From assembly GCA_004005435.1 (NCBI GenBank), contig RZWH01000004.1:69501-133500 (forward strand): a DNA stretch of 64,000 nucleotides, written 5' to 3'. The position numbers and the translations under genes were made by a program. This document shows, piece after piece, positions 53,723-62,370 of this stretch (position 1 is its first letter; the number at the start of each line of letters is the position of its first letter). The stretch comes from Rhodobacteraceae bacterium CCMM004 (GTDB taxonomy: Bacteria > Pseudomonadota > Alphaproteobacteria > Rhodobacterales > Rhodobacteraceae). The notes beneath the pieces were generated by a model, which searched no databases, had not been told where the DNA came from, and was given only the letters and a program-made list of their open reading frames with translations.

Positions 53723-54580
53723 CTATTCGGCGGCGAGCGGCAGGGCGGGGCGGCCCAGTTCGGCGATCTCGCGCACGACCTGACGCAGCGCGGCCTGAAG
53801 AGGCGCGAACCCCGCGGTGGGACGGAGCGTCGCCTCGTCCATGTAGAGCGCGCGGTCGATCTCGACCTGCACCACGTGCTGGTTGCGGGCCGGGCGGCCG
53901 TAATGCTGGGTGATGTAGGCCCCGGCGAAGGGCGCGTTGCGCGACACGGTCAGCCCGGCGGCGGCAAAGGCGGCCTCGACCCCCTCGACAACGTCGGCCG
54001 CCGCGGCGGCGCCAAAGCGGTCGCCCAGCACCACGTCCGGGCAGCGGCCGTCGCGCGACAGGCCCTCGACCGCCTCGTGCGGCATCGAGTGACAGTCGAC
54101 CAGGATCGTCCGGCCGAAGGCGAGCCGCGCGTCGATCAAGAGCCCGTGCAGGGTGTCGTGATAGGGCCGCCAGACATCGCGCACCCGCTCCCGCGCCTCG
54201 TCGAGCGACAGCTTGCCGCGATAGATGCTGCGGCCGCCCGCGACCACGCGCGGAATCACGCCCAGCCCCGAACTGATGCGCGGGTTCGGGGCGATCCGGC
54301 GGGCGCCGTCGATCAGCGCGGGGTCGAGTTCGTCCGCGGCGCGGTTCAGGTCGACCCAAGCCCGCGGCGCGACGGCGCAGAGAAACGGCGCCCCGAACAT
54401 CGGCGCCGCCTCGAACAACTCGTCGACATAGGCGTCCTCGGACGAGCGAATCGCCACGTCGTCGAGCACCGACCGGCGCAAGAGCGCGGGCGGATAGGCG
54501 CGGCCCGAATGGGGCGACGCAAACACCACGCCGGTGGTTTGCCGCTCCGGCAGCCTCAGTTCGAACGGCGCGTCGTCCAT
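53723..54580 (-). CDS. N-formylglutamate amidohydrolase
   Basis: A 285-residue enzyme of the FGase/HutG-like family, hydrolysing N-formyl-L-glutamate in histidine breakdown or acting on related compounds. Motifs: VFASPHSGRAYP (N-terminal zinc site), RAWVDLNR, VDCHSMP and the QVEIDRALYMDE segment. ATG follows GGGGAGGAG. It converges with dinB, 6 bases between the stops. No other histidine-utilisation genes are in view, so the pathway role is open. Confidence 0.93.
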   Translation of the reverse strand: MDDAPFELRLPERQTTGVVFASPHSGRAYPPALLRRSVLDDVAIRSSEDAYVDELFEAAPMFGAPFLCAVAPRAWVDLNRAADELDPALIDGARRIAPNPRISSGLGVIPRVVAGGRSIYRGKLSLDEARERVRDVWRPYHDTLHGLLIDARLAFGRTILVDCHSMPHEAVEGLSRDGRCPDVVLGDRFGAAAAADVVEGVEAAFAAAGLTVSRNAPFAGAYITQHYGRPARNQHVVQVEIDRALYMDEATLRPTAGFAPLQAALRQVVREIAELGRPALPLAAE

Positions 54581-54734
54581 CGCTCCTCCCCGGTGCGGAT
54601 CGCCGGACTATACAGGCGGATCCTACGGGTCAAAAGCCCTTGAACCGCCGGTCGTTCCCTTTTATAGACCGCGCACCGGAGCGGGCGGAGACCCCGTGGG
54701 TCCGCCTGCCGGGCCTCCCGGTATTCGGCGGATG

Positions 54735-54809
54735 GGGCGATTAGCTCAGCGGTAGAGCACTTCGTTGACATCGAAGGGGTCACTGGTTCGATCCCAGTAT
54801 CGCCCACCA
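54735..54809 (+). tRNA. tRNA-Val(GAC)
   Basis: A 75-base cloverleaf with encoded CCA. Acceptor GGGCGAT pairs with ATCGCCC, the anticodon loop TTGACAT gives GAC, and the T-arm is ACTGGTTCGATCCCAGT. About 105 bases upstream of the L36 gene. Confidence 0.97.
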
Positions 54810-54914
54810 CCGACAGGCCGGACCCCGGCCGCCGAGACACCGCCGCCCAGTGGGCGGCACGATGGAAACCCAAGGCGCGCGCGCCGCGCCGTGACAGAGA
54901 AAGGGCTGAGGCAG

Positions 54915-55040
54915 ATGAAAGTCCGCAACTCGCTCCGTTCGCTGAAGAACCGGCATCGCGACTGCCGCGTGGTGCGCCGCAAGGGCCGCATCTACGTCAT
55001 CAACAAGACGCAGCGCCGGTTCAAGGCCCGCCAGGGCTGA
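54915..55040 (+). CDS. rpmJ: 50S ribosomal protein L36
   Basis: A 41-residue basic protein, [18 protein letters not shown] followed by [17 protein letters not shown]. It resembles the zinc-lacking L36 form (only one Cys), the standard form in alphaproteobacteria. A strong terminator follows 24 bases after the stop. Confidence 0.96.
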   Translation: MKVRNSLRSLKNRHRDCRVVRRKGRIYVINKTQRRFKARQG

Positions 55041-55064
55041 TCCGCCCGCGGATCGACGATGAAA

Positions 55065-55090
55065 AAGCCGCCCCCTCGGGGGCGGCTTTG
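55065..55090. terminator. Bidirectional terminator between rpmJ and the pseudo-caspase gene
   Basis: AAAGCCGCCCCC pairs with GGGGGCGGCTTT around a CTCG-type tetraloop. The minus-strand reading has the better U-run (TTTTTC), the plus strand TTT. It serves both convergent genes. Confidence 0.85.
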
Positions 55091-55115
55091 GCGTTTTGGC
55101 AGTGGCCTCGACCGG

Positions 55116-57296
55116 TCAGAGCCGGTCGATGATGTCGCCGATGGTCCCTGCGGTCAGCTTGGCCACCGTGGCCTGATCCAGATACCCCGTCGCAGGCAGG
55201 CCGTTGTCCTGCTGATAGGCGCGGATCGCGGCACGGGCCTGGGCGTCGAACTCGCCGTCGGGCCGCCCGGGATCGTATCCGATGGCGCGGAGCCGCTGTT
55301 CGATGGCCGCGCGCAGAACGCTGTTGAGGCCGAGGGCCCGCTCGGTCGCGCGCGCCGCATCGGGCGAGGTCGCGGGGTCCGAGGGTGCCAGCCGCTCCAG
55401 CCGCCGGCGCGCCCGGTCGGCGAAGGCACCGTTGGGAAACTGGCTGAGATAGGCGCGATAGGCCTCGGCGGTGTCGATCTGGCGCGCCCGGTTCCAGGCC
55501 TGTTGGTCGCCGTTCCCGGCGCTCCGCGCGTCGGCCTCCAGGATCGCGATCCGGTCCCGCGCCTCGGCGGCGTAGCGCCCGTTGGGATAGCGGTCGAGAT
55601 ACTGGCGATAGGTCGCGATGGCGTCCTGGGCGCGCACCTGTTCCCAATAGCGCCGCTCCTGGCGGTCGGACTCGCTCTCGGCATTGGCGGCGCGGAGATC
55701 CTCCAGACGGCGCCGTGCCTCGACCGCAAACTCGCCATTGGGGTGGCGGTTGAGATACCGGGCCAGGGCGGCCACGGTGTTCTCGTTCGAGGCCTGGCGC
55801 CAATCGCGGCGGTCTTCGAGGATGGCCAGCCGGGTCCGCGCCTCGTCGGCGTAGATGCCGTTGGGGAAGCGGTCGAGATAGCGGCGCATCCCGTCGATGC
55901 CCTGCCCCTCGGCCTGGTCACGCCAATAGGCGCGGTCGGCGCGCTCGGCCTCGGCGCGGGCGCGCTCTTCCTCCTGGGCGATCCGGTCGCGGCGGGCGTC
56001 GGCCTCGCGGTCCAGCCGCAGGACCTGCGCGGCGTCGAGATAGCCGGTCACGGTCAGCCCCGAGTCGCGCTGCCAGGTCGAGATCGCGCCGCGCGTGCCG
56101 GGGCCGAAGATCCCGTCTACCCCGCGGGTGTTGTAGCCCAGCACCGTGAGGTTCTCCTGGATCTCCACCCGGTCGCTGCGCGACAGGTTCAGGTCCGCCT
56201 CGGCCTCGCGCGCAATGCGTTCGGGATCGTTCTGGAGCGCGTCGATACGGTCGCGCGCGCGGGTCGCGTAGCGTCCGCTGGGATAGGCGTCGAGATAGTC
56301 GCGGTAGGCGGCGACGCTGTCGATCTCGGCGGCGCGGCGCCAGCGGACATCCTCGGCCTCGCGCTCCAGCCGGGCGATGGCCTCTCGGGCTTGGTCGGCA
56401 TAGCGCCCGCCGGGATTGGCCCGCAGATAGTCCCGATAGCCGGCGACGGTCCGGGTGCGCTCGGCCGCGGCCCAGTCGCGCACGTCGGCCTCGATGGCGG
56501 CGATGCGGAACCGCGCCGCCTCGGCGTTCCGTCCGTCGGGAAAGGCGCGCAGGTAGGCGCGATAGGACTCGACCGTGTCGGCCGCCTGGGCGTCCTGCCA
56601 GGCGCGGCGCTCGCGCGCGTCGTCGCGGGCGGGATCGACGAAGGCGCTGCCCTGGGGGACGAAGCCCGCAATCCGCAACGACGGATAGCGGGTCAGCCCA
56701 TCGCGGACCGTGCGCCCCGGCACCGCCAGGATGTCGCGGACGAAGTCGTCGACGCGCTCGGGCGGGCCGCTCAGCAGGGTCACCCCCGGCGGCAGCGACG
56801 GAATGCCCGGCCCGGACTCCAGATAGCGGCCGACCTCCTCGCGCCCCGGACTGGCGCCGAGGACCAGGACCGCGCGTTCCGGCGCCTCGGCCAGGATGGC
56901 AAAGATCACCGACAGGGGCAGCGCCTGCCGCGACAGGGTGCTGAGCGGCCCGGTGTCGGAGTTGACGGGGAGGAAGTAGGTTTCGGCGTCGGTGTGCAGG
57001 AACTGCCCCGACAGCACGACCAGCAGGCGTTCGGCCCGGGGCGCCATCTGTTCAAAGCGCGCCACGGCCTCCTGCATGTCGCGGATGCGGCCGTCGGCCT
57101 GGCTGACCACGTCGACGCCCGCCCGCTCCAGCGCGCGGGCGGCGTCCACTGCCGCCGTCCCCTCGCGCACTCGGTCGAGCGCGGTGTAGGCGCCGTTGCC
57201 CAGGATCAACGCGATCTCTTCGGCCGTCGCCGGCGCGGCCGCCAGGACCCCGCCGCCGAGGGCCAGCGCGCTGACCATTCCCGTGAGCTGTTTCAT
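55116..57296 (-). CDS. Secreted caspase-like protein without catalytic dyad, with TPR-like repeats and two peptidoglycan-binding domains
   Basis: A 726-residue protein with a signal peptide (hydrophobic 7-24, cut near TA-EEIAL). Residues 25-235 follow the plan of bacterial caspase-fold (Peptidase C14) proteins, starting IALILGNGAY. The catalytic GHG becomes GQF (Gln98) and the DAC of the active site becomes GAS (Ser149), so no cysteine protease activity is expected. Then come three repeats of about 38 residues (plan YRAYLRAFPDGRNAEAARFRI), one PG-binding domain (about 385-440), four more repeats, and a second PG-binding domain (about 660-715). The repeats resemble YfiO/BamD-type TPR motifs. 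Probably a periplasmic scaffold at the cell wall; function unknown. A divergent ligase gene is upstream by 26 bases on the same strand. Confidence 0.88.
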   Translation of the reverse strand: MKQLTGMVSALALGGGVLAAAPATAEEIALILGNGAYTALDRVREGTAAVDAARALERAGVDVVSQADGRIRDMQEAVARFEQMAPRAERLLVVLSGQFLHTDAETYFLPVNSDTGPLSTLSRQALPLSVIFAILAEAPERAVLVLGASPGREEVGRYLESGPGIPSLPPGVTLLSGPPERVDDFVRDILAVPGRTVRDGLTRYPSLRIAGFVPQGSAFVDPARDDARERRAWQDAQAADTVESYRAYLRAFPDGRNAEAARFRIAAIEADVRDWAAAERTRTVAGYRDYLRANPGGRYADQAREAIARLEREAEDVRWRRAAEIDSVAAYRDYLDAYPSGRYATRARDRIDALQNDPERIAREAEADLNLSRSDRVEIQENLTVLGYNTRGVDGIFGPGTRGAISTWQRDSGLTVTGYLDAAQVLRLDREADARRDRIAQEEERARAEAERADRAYWRDQAEGQGIDGMRRYLDRFPNGIYADEARTRLAILEDRRDWRQASNENTVAALARYLNRHPNGEFAVEARRRLEDLRAANAESESDRQERRYWEQVRAQDAIATYRQYLDRYPNGRYAAEARDRIAILEADARSAGNGDQQAWNRARQIDTAEAYRAYLSQFPNGAFADRARRRLERLAPSDPATSPDAARATERALGLNSVLRAAIEQRLRAIGYDPGRPDGEFDAQARAAIRAYQQDNGLPATGYLDQATVAKLTAGTIGDIIDRL

Positions 57297-57322
57297 CCGC
57301 ACTCCTCCCAAATTGCCGGGCG

Positions 57323-58537
57323 CTAGTCGTAGCTGCGCCGGTCGTCGATGACCTTGCCGTCCCGGGGCAAGCTGCCGGGCGCGACGGTCCTCACCGTTCC
57401 GCGCAGCTTCAATACGTCGCGGACGCTGTCTTCGTAGAACGCCGGGTCGTTGCGCGGGGTTTCCAAACTTACCTCCATCGCGTCGGCCTCGCCGTCGCGG
57501 GTGACGGTGACGCGGGCGCGCGCGACCTCGTCGTGGCGGGCGACGAGTTGAGCCACCTGCTCGGGGCGGACGAACATGCCCTTGATCTTGGCCGTCTGGT
57601 CGGCGCGGCCCATCCAGCCCTTGATCCGCCGGTTGGTGCGGCCGCAGGGGCTGATCCCCTCCATGACCGCGCTCAGATCGCCGGTGGCGAAGCGGATCAG
57701 CGGATAGTCGGGGGTGAGCGTGGTGACCAGGATCTCGCCCACTTCGCCGTCTGGCACCGGGTCGCCGGTCCCTGGAGTAACGATCTCGACCACCACGCCC
57801 TCGTCCACGATCAACCCCTCCATCGCAGGGGACTCGTAGGCCACGTTGCCCAGATCCGCGGTGGCATAGCATTGCAGACATGCGATCCCGCGGTCGGCAT
57901 AGAGTTCGCGCAGCGAGGGGAATAGCGCCCCGCCCGACACCGCCGCCTTCGAAATGGACAGCGTCAGGCCCATGTCGTCTGCCTTTTCCAGGATGGTCTT
58001 GAGATAGTCGGGCGTGCCCGCATAGGCGGTGACGCCCAGATGATGCGCCGCCTGAGCCTGAAGCTCGGTCTGCCCCGTGCCGGCAGGCAGGACCGTCGCC
58101 CCCACGGCCCGCGCCCCGTTCTCGAAAATCATGCCGGCGGGCGTCAGATGATAGCCAAAGCAGTTCTGCACGACGTCCTCGGACCCGATCCCGCAGGCGC
58201 GGAGGAACCGCGCCAGGCGCCACCAATCGTGCGTCGTCTGGCCGGGCTCGTAGATCGGGCCGGGGGACTGGAACACGTGGGCGAAACCGGTGAGCGGCGC
58301 GGCGAAGCCGCCCAGGGGTGCCTCTCGTGTTTGCGCCGCGGTCAGCGTGGATTTGCGCAGGACCGGCAGACGGGCGAGCGCCGTGGCGTCGACGACCGCG
58401 CTCGGGTCGACCCCGTCCAGCCGGTCGCGATGGCCCGGCAGCGCCTGTGCCCGTGCCACCTGCTGCGGCAGGGCTTGGGCCAGGGCGGCGGCGCGCGCAT
58501 CGGGGCTGCGGAACTCGAGCTGGTCGTCGGCGGTCAT
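57323..58537 (-). CDS. PaaK-like AMP-forming acyl-CoA ligase with altered P-loop
   Basis: A 404-residue protein of the phenylacetate-CoA ligase family: CYATADLGNVAYES (adenine site), YPLIRFATGDLSAV, GRTNRRIKGWMGRADQTAKIKG and a C-terminal lysine in RDGKVIDDRR. The usual ATP P-loop (SSGTTGKP-like) is replaced by QSPGPIYEPGQ, a variant I have seen as a subgroup near branched-chain ABC operons, but with no known substrate. It lies 26 bases upstream of the caspase-like gene on the same strand, and within 1.5 kb of a liv-type operon. An aromatic or branched acid is a plausible substrate. Confidence 0.83.
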   Translation of the reverse strand: MTADDQLEFRSPDARAAALAQALPQQVARAQALPGHRDRLDGVDPSAVVDATALARLPVLRKSTLTAAQTREAPLGGFAAPLTGFAHVFQSPGPIYEPGQTTHDWWRLARFLRACGIGSEDVVQNCFGYHLTPAGMIFENGARAVGATVLPAGTGQTELQAQAAHHLGVTAYAGTPDYLKTILEKADDMGLTLSISKAAVSGGALFPSLRELYADRGIACLQCYATADLGNVAYESPAMEGLIVDEGVVVEIVTPGTGDPVPDGEVGEILVTTLTPDYPLIRFATGDLSAVMEGISPCGRTNRRIKGWMGRADQTAKIKGMFVRPEQVAQLVARHDEVARARVTVTRDGEADAMEVSLETPRNDPAFYEDSVRDVLKLRGTVRTVAPGSLPRDGKVIDDRRSYD

Positions 58538-58614
58538 CGGGGCGGGTCCTTTGAGCTCGGGCCACGGCGGTCAGGTGGGCGCGCGCGGCGGCGTTAGGCA
58601 ATGTGAAATGGCAT

Positions 58615-58627
58615 GTTATCGGATAAC
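58615..58627. promoter_or_regulatory. Perfect palindrome GTTATC-G-GATAAC in divergent promoter region
   Basis: Thirteen bases with 6-base arms lie 109 bases upstream of the duplicated-domain gene and 78 bases upstream of the ligase gene. A one-mismatch relative is at 59744-59756, past the gene. Looks like a repressor operator. Confidence 0.5.
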
Positions 58628-58735
58628 CGGCCTATCGCCAGCCGCCATCGGCGGCACGCCGCGCTGCGGCAAAGCGCGCGTTGCGATCACGCATCCGTGA
58701 TCTCTATTCTGCGCCCGCGAAGGAGGGCCGCCGTC

Positions 58736-59578
58736 ATGACCACCGACACCCGCACCGCACCGCTGACCCGTGCCGCGATCGACGCGCGCATTGCCGTCCA
58801 CCCCCGGGATCAGATCGTGGAGTTGGATTTCGCCGGTTTGCGCCTGCACGACAGCGCCGACGTCAACGCGTTTTACGACCGGGTCGAAGAGCGGCTTGCC
58901 GAGACGGGCGAGCCCTGGTGGTTCTTTCTGGTGAACTATTCCGACAGCCGCATCGACAACGAATGCTGGTTCGCGTTCTCCCGGCGATCCAAGGCGCTGC
59001 ACGACAGCCACGCGATGCACTCGGCCCGCTACGACACCTCGCCCGAAAACCGCCGTCAGATCGCCCGCGACCGCGGGACCGAGCGAGAGGACCCCGACCT
59101 CTTCGCCGACCGCGAGGCGGCGCTGGCGTTTCTGCGCGCGCATCCGTCGACGCGGCGGCCCCGCATCGTCCATACCCCCAGCTTTACCCGCGAGGATTTC
59201 GAGGGGCGGGTGCGGTTTCTGGAGGACGAGGACATCATGGAGGTGGATTTCTCGCACCTCGCCTTTCAGCACTCCCGCGACGTGGACGACTTCTACGACT
59301 ACGTGGAGGCGCGGTTGGAGGCGACCGGGCGGCGTTGGTATTTCCTGGTGAACTACGACGGCACGCGCATCATGGATGCGGCCTGGGTGCGCTATGCCGC
59401 GCGGGGCAAGGCGGTGAACGCGGCGTGGTCGATGGGGTCCGTGCGGTATGCGCCGGGATCGGAGACCGAGACCGACATCCGCCTGCGGGCGCAGAGCCAG
59501 GGCTTCCGCCCCAATATCCGCAACACCCGCGCCGAGGCTCTGGACCGAATCGCCGAGATGAAGGCGGAGGCCGGGTGA
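58736..59578 (+). CDS. Uncharacterised protein of two tandem homologous units
   Basis: A 280-residue soluble protein that is an internal duplication. Unit 1 (about 27-103) and unit 2 (about 167-242) share the pattern IVELDFAGLRLHDSADVNAFYD / IMEVDFSHLAFQHSRDVDDF as D-F-x6-S-x-D-V-x2-F-Y-D, then W-(W/Y)-F-L-V-N-Y, R-I-(D/M)-(D/N), and A-R-Y. Linkers after each unit also match (EAAL-AFLRA versus EALDRIAEMKA). I do not recognise the domain; the alternation of beta strands and helices resembles STAS-like folds, but that is a guess. AAGGAGG lies before ATG. Flanked by two palindromes of one type. Confidence 0.85.
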   Translation: MTTDTRTAPLTRAAIDARIAVHPRDQIVELDFAGLRLHDSADVNAFYDRVEERLAETGEPWWFFLVNYSDSRIDNECWFAFSRRSKALHDSHAMHSARYDTSPENRRQIARDRGTEREDPDLFADREAALAFLRAHPSTRRPRIVHTPSFTREDFEGRVRFLEDEDIMEVDFSHLAFQHSRDVDDFYDYVEARLEATGRRWYFLVNYDGTRIMDAAWVRYAARGKAVNAAWSMGSVRYAPGSETETDIRLRAQSQGFRPNIRNTRAEALDRIAEMKAEAG

Positions 59579-59743
59579 GGCGCGGCCCGAGGCGCTTTGA
59601 CAGCCACCTCGGACCGACCACTGCTCGACTGGTCCAGGAATCGCACCGAACTGATACCAAAGTCACGCAAGAGACAGCGTTACGCCTGGTGCGACCGCCC
59701 TCCATATGACTGGCCCGGCCCCGTCATGCCAAAGCGGTGCGCT

Positions 59744-59756
59744 GTTATCGCATAAC
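59744..59756. promoter_or_regulatory. Palindrome GTTATCGCATAAC
   Basis: Same plan as the palindrome at 58615-58627 with one mismatch (5-base perfect arms around CGC). Confidence 0.4.
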
Positions 59757-59820
59757 GATGTCAGAGGACGGCGGGCGGCGCCTCGGTTGCCGTTACGGCA
59801 GGTCTCGGCCCCCACGCCCC

Positions 59821-59870
59821 GCCCGGCGGATACGCCGGGCAGCGCCGTCCCGCCCCCCCGAGGCGGCGCT
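59821..59870. terminator. Tandem hairpins after livF
   Basis: GCCCGGCG-GATA-CGCCGGGC (59821-59840) is a perfect 8-base stem. AGCGCCG (59841-59847) and CGGCGCT (59864-59870) form a second. They lie 118 bases past the livF stop and could end livF or the convergent gene; no long U-run follows either. Confidence 0.45.
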
Positions 59871-59987
59871 TTGGCGAAGGTGGTTCAGCCGCCGCGACCA
59901 CGGGGCTTTTGGGAACCGAACCGCGCCGCCCCACCCAGCCCCGGCGGGACGGCGCCGCCCTCCCCGCGGGACTGCGTTCGCGCGACC

Positions 59988-60947
59988 CTAGCTCAGCCAG
60001 CGCTTGCGGCGGCGGTAGCTACGGACGTCACGAAAGGATTTGCGGCCCTCCTCGGACATGCCCAGGTAGAACTCCTTGACGTCGGGGTTCTCGCGCAGGG
60101 CCTTGGCCGCGCCGTCCATCACGATCCGTCCCGATTCGAGAATGTAGCCATAGTGCGCGAACCGCAGGGCGACGTTGGTGTTCTGCTCGGCCAGGAGGAA
60201 CGTCACTCCCTGCTCTTCGTTCAGTCGCTTCACGATGTCGAAGATCTGTTCGACCAGTTGCGGCGCGAGGCCCATGGAGGGCTCGTCCAGCAGGATCGTC
60301 TCGGGCCGACTCATCAGCGCGCGGCCGATGGCGCACATCTGCTGCTCACCGCCCGAGGTATAGCCCGCCTGGCTCTTCCGCCGCTCCTTGAGCCGGGGAA
60401 AGTAGGTGTAGACGAGGTCCAGATCGGCGTCGATCTTGCCCCGGTCGCCGCGGGTGTAGGCGCCGGTCAGCAGGTTCTCCTCGACCGTCAGGTGCTCGAA
60501 GCAGTGGCGCCCCTCCATCACCTGGATCACGCCGCGCTCGACCATGTCGGCGGGGCTCAGATGCTGGACCCGCTCGCCGTGATGCAGGATGGACCCCTTC
60601 GTCACCTCGCCGCGCTCGGACTTCAGAAGGTTGGAGATCGCCTTGAGCGTCGTGGTCTTGCCCGCGCCATTGCCGCCCAAAAGCGCGGTGATCCCGCCCT
60701 TGGGCACGCTCAGGCTGACGCCCTTCAGCACCAGGATGACGTGGTTGTAGATCACTTCGATGTTGTTGACCGACAGCACCGCGTCGTCGATGTCGGGCGC
60801 CGCGTCGCCGCCGCGCGCCGCATGGGTCTCGGGCACCGCGGCGGCCGGGCCGTCCAGCGGCTTGCCCGTGGCCACGCCGCCCTCGGGGCGCACCGCCGCA
60901 CCGCCCGGCGCGGGTCCGGTCTGTCCCTGGGTCTGCTCGGTCGCCAT
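59988..60947 (-). CDS. Branched-chain-type ABC transporter ATP-binding protein (LivF-like)
   Basis: A 319-residue ATPase: Walker A GGNGAGKTTT, signature YTSGGEQQMCAIGRAL, Walker B ILLDEPSMGLAP, and the LivF C-terminal EFYLGMSEEGRKSF. An unusual N-terminal stretch of about 55 Gly/Ala/Pro-rich residues precedes the domain. Last of the visible operon livM-binding protein-livF on the minus strand. GGGGAGGG lies before ATG. Confidence 0.94.
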   Translation of the reverse strand: MATEQTQGQTGPAPGGAAVRPEGGVATGKPLDGPAAAVPETHAARGGDAAPDIDDAVLSVNNIEVIYNHVILVLKGVSLSVPKGGITALLGGNGAGKTTTLKAISNLLKSERGEVTKGSILHHGERVQHLSPADMVERGVIQVMEGRHCFEHLTVEENLLTGAYTRGDRGKIDADLDLVYTYFPRLKERRKSQAGYTSGGEQQMCAIGRALMSRPETILLDEPSMGLAPQLVEQIFDIVKRLNEEQGVTFLLAEQNTNVALRFAHYGYILESGRIVMDGAAKALRENPDVKEFYLGMSEEGRKSFRDVRSYRRRKRWLS

Positions 60948-61004
60948 CGCGGTCCCTCCCCGTGGGGGGCGGGCGCGAGGGGTCCCCGCGCCCGCCCGTG
61001 TGCG

Positions 61005-62288
61005 TCAGTTGCAGCGCGGCTCGATGCCGTTCTCGTCGGCATAGGCCTGGCTATCGGCGTCGATGAGCGGCTGGATCACCTCCTGATCGCTCTCGATATA
61101 GTCCGTGATCAGCGTCCACGTGCCCTCGGTCGCGTTCCACTGCTGGACGGCGCCCATGCCGTTGCCGCCATGGTTCTCGCAACTCACCGAAAAGGCTGGT
61201 GCGAATCCAGCGAATCCGCGGTCGGCCAGAAGCTCCTCGGTGATGTCCAAAGCCTCCATCCCGTCGCGCATCATCGCCGGCGTGATGTCCGCCTCACCGT
61301 GGATCTCCTGTGCCTTGCGCGCCGCCTCGGCCGCCAGCATCGCCGCATAGAGGCCGCGGTTGTAGAGGACCGATCCCGACTGGTCGCCCGCACCGGCCGC
61401 CAGACCCTTGTCGTAGACATGGGTCTTGAGGTCGTCGTATACGCTGAAGTCGCTGCCCGGCGCGGTCAGGGCCAACGCCTTGTAACCGTCGGCGGCCTCG
61501 CCCACCGGCACCACGTCGTTCTCGGACCCCGACCACCACACGCCGATGAAGTTCTCCATCGGAAAGCGGATGTTGGCGGCCTCCTGGATGGCGGTCTGGT
61601 TCATCACGCCCCAGCCCCACATCAGCACATAGTCGGGCGCCTCGCGGCGGATCTGGAGCCACTGCGACTTCTGCTCCTGGCCGGGATGGTCCACCGGCAG
61701 CAGGCTCAGCTCGAACCCGTGCTTGGCCGACAGCTCTTCCAGCGTGCGGATCGGCTCCTTGCCGTAGGCCGAGTTATGGTAGACCAGCGCGACCTTCTTG
61801 CCCGATAGGTCGCCGCCGTTCTCCTCCAGCAGATGCTTGATCGCGATCGAGGCACCGTCCCAGTAGTTGGCGGGATAGTTGAACACCCACTCGAAGATCG
61901 ACCCGTTCTTGGCCGAGGTGCGCCCGTACCCCATGGAGTGGATCGGGATGCTGTCGGAGCTGGCGCGCGGGATCAGCTGATAGGTGATGCCGGTCGAGTA
62001 AGGCTGATAGACGAGCCCGCCCTCTGCCTTGGTGGCCTCGTAGCACTCGACGCCCTTCTCGGTGTTGTAGGCCGTCTCGCAGGGCAGCACGCGCGTCGCA
62101 ACGCCGCCTATTCCGCCGTCGCGCTCGTTCAGCATGGTGAAGTAGTCGGCATAGGCATCTGCCAGCGGGATGCCGTTGGCGGCATACGGCCCCGTCCGAT
62201 AGTCGAGCGATGGAAACACGAGGTCGGCCAGCGCCGGCCCGGCCGCCACTGCGGCGCCCAGCGCCAGCATGGTCAGGGTCTTCTTCAT
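61005..62288 (-). CDS. ABC transporter substrate-binding protein (branched-chain amino acid type)
   Basis: A 427-residue periplasmic binding protein with a signal peptide (cut near ALA-DLVF), family Peripla_BP_6, and segments YRTGPYAANGIP, NERDGGIGG, VALVYHNSAYGKEP, DYVLMWGWGVMNQTA. The family binds amino acids, urea or aromatic acids; the adjacent PaaK-like ligase leaves an aromatic acid possible. GGGAGGAG precedes the ATG; an 18-base hairpin lies between this gene and livM. Confidence 0.93.
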   Translation of the reverse strand: MKKTLTMLALGAAVAAGPALADLVFPSLDYRTGPYAANGIPLADAYADYFTMLNERDGGIGGVATRVLPCETAYNTEKGVECYEATKAEGGLVYQPYSTGITYQLIPRASSDSIPIHSMGYGRTSAKNGSIFEWVFNYPANYWDGASIAIKHLLEENGGDLSGKKVALVYHNSAYGKEPIRTLEELSAKHGFELSLLPVDHPGQEQKSQWLQIRREAPDYVLMWGWGVMNQTAIQEAANIRFPMENFIGVWWSGSENDVVPVGEAADGYKALALTAPGSDFSVYDDLKTHVYDKGLAAGAGDQSGSVLYNRGLYAAMLAAEAARKAQEIHGEADITPAMMRDGMEALDITEELLADRGFAGFAPAFSVSCENHGGNGMGAVQQWNATEGTWTLITDYIESDQEVIQPLIDADSQAYADENGIEPRCN

Positions 62289-62339
62289 CAGGGTTTCTCC
62301 TCCCGGTTTCGGCCCGCGTTGATCGGGGCCCTGTCATCG

Positions 62340-62357
62340 GGCGGGGCTGGCCCCGCC
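62340..62357. other. GC-rich hairpin between livM and the binding-protein gene
   Basis: GGCGGGGC-TG-GCCCCGCC, 8-base arms, within the 82-base gap. There is no U-run; it might protect the upstream mRNA and raise binding-protein expression relative to the permease. Confidence 0.5.
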
Positions 62358-62370
62358 GCCTGTGCCCACC

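Larger units (their letters stand above)
59579..59987. other. Convergent intergenic region between the duplicated-domain gene and livF
   Basis: 409 bases with no convincing gene. It contains a GTTAT-CGC-ATAAC palindrome (59744-59756) and two adjacent hairpins (59821-59870). The rest shows no recognisable signal. Confidence 0.6.

Noticed and set aside
55116-57296. Active metacaspase or defence-linked caspase effector
   Set aside because: Catalytic His and Cys positions hold Gln and Ser, it has a signal peptide, and no defence genes are nearby.
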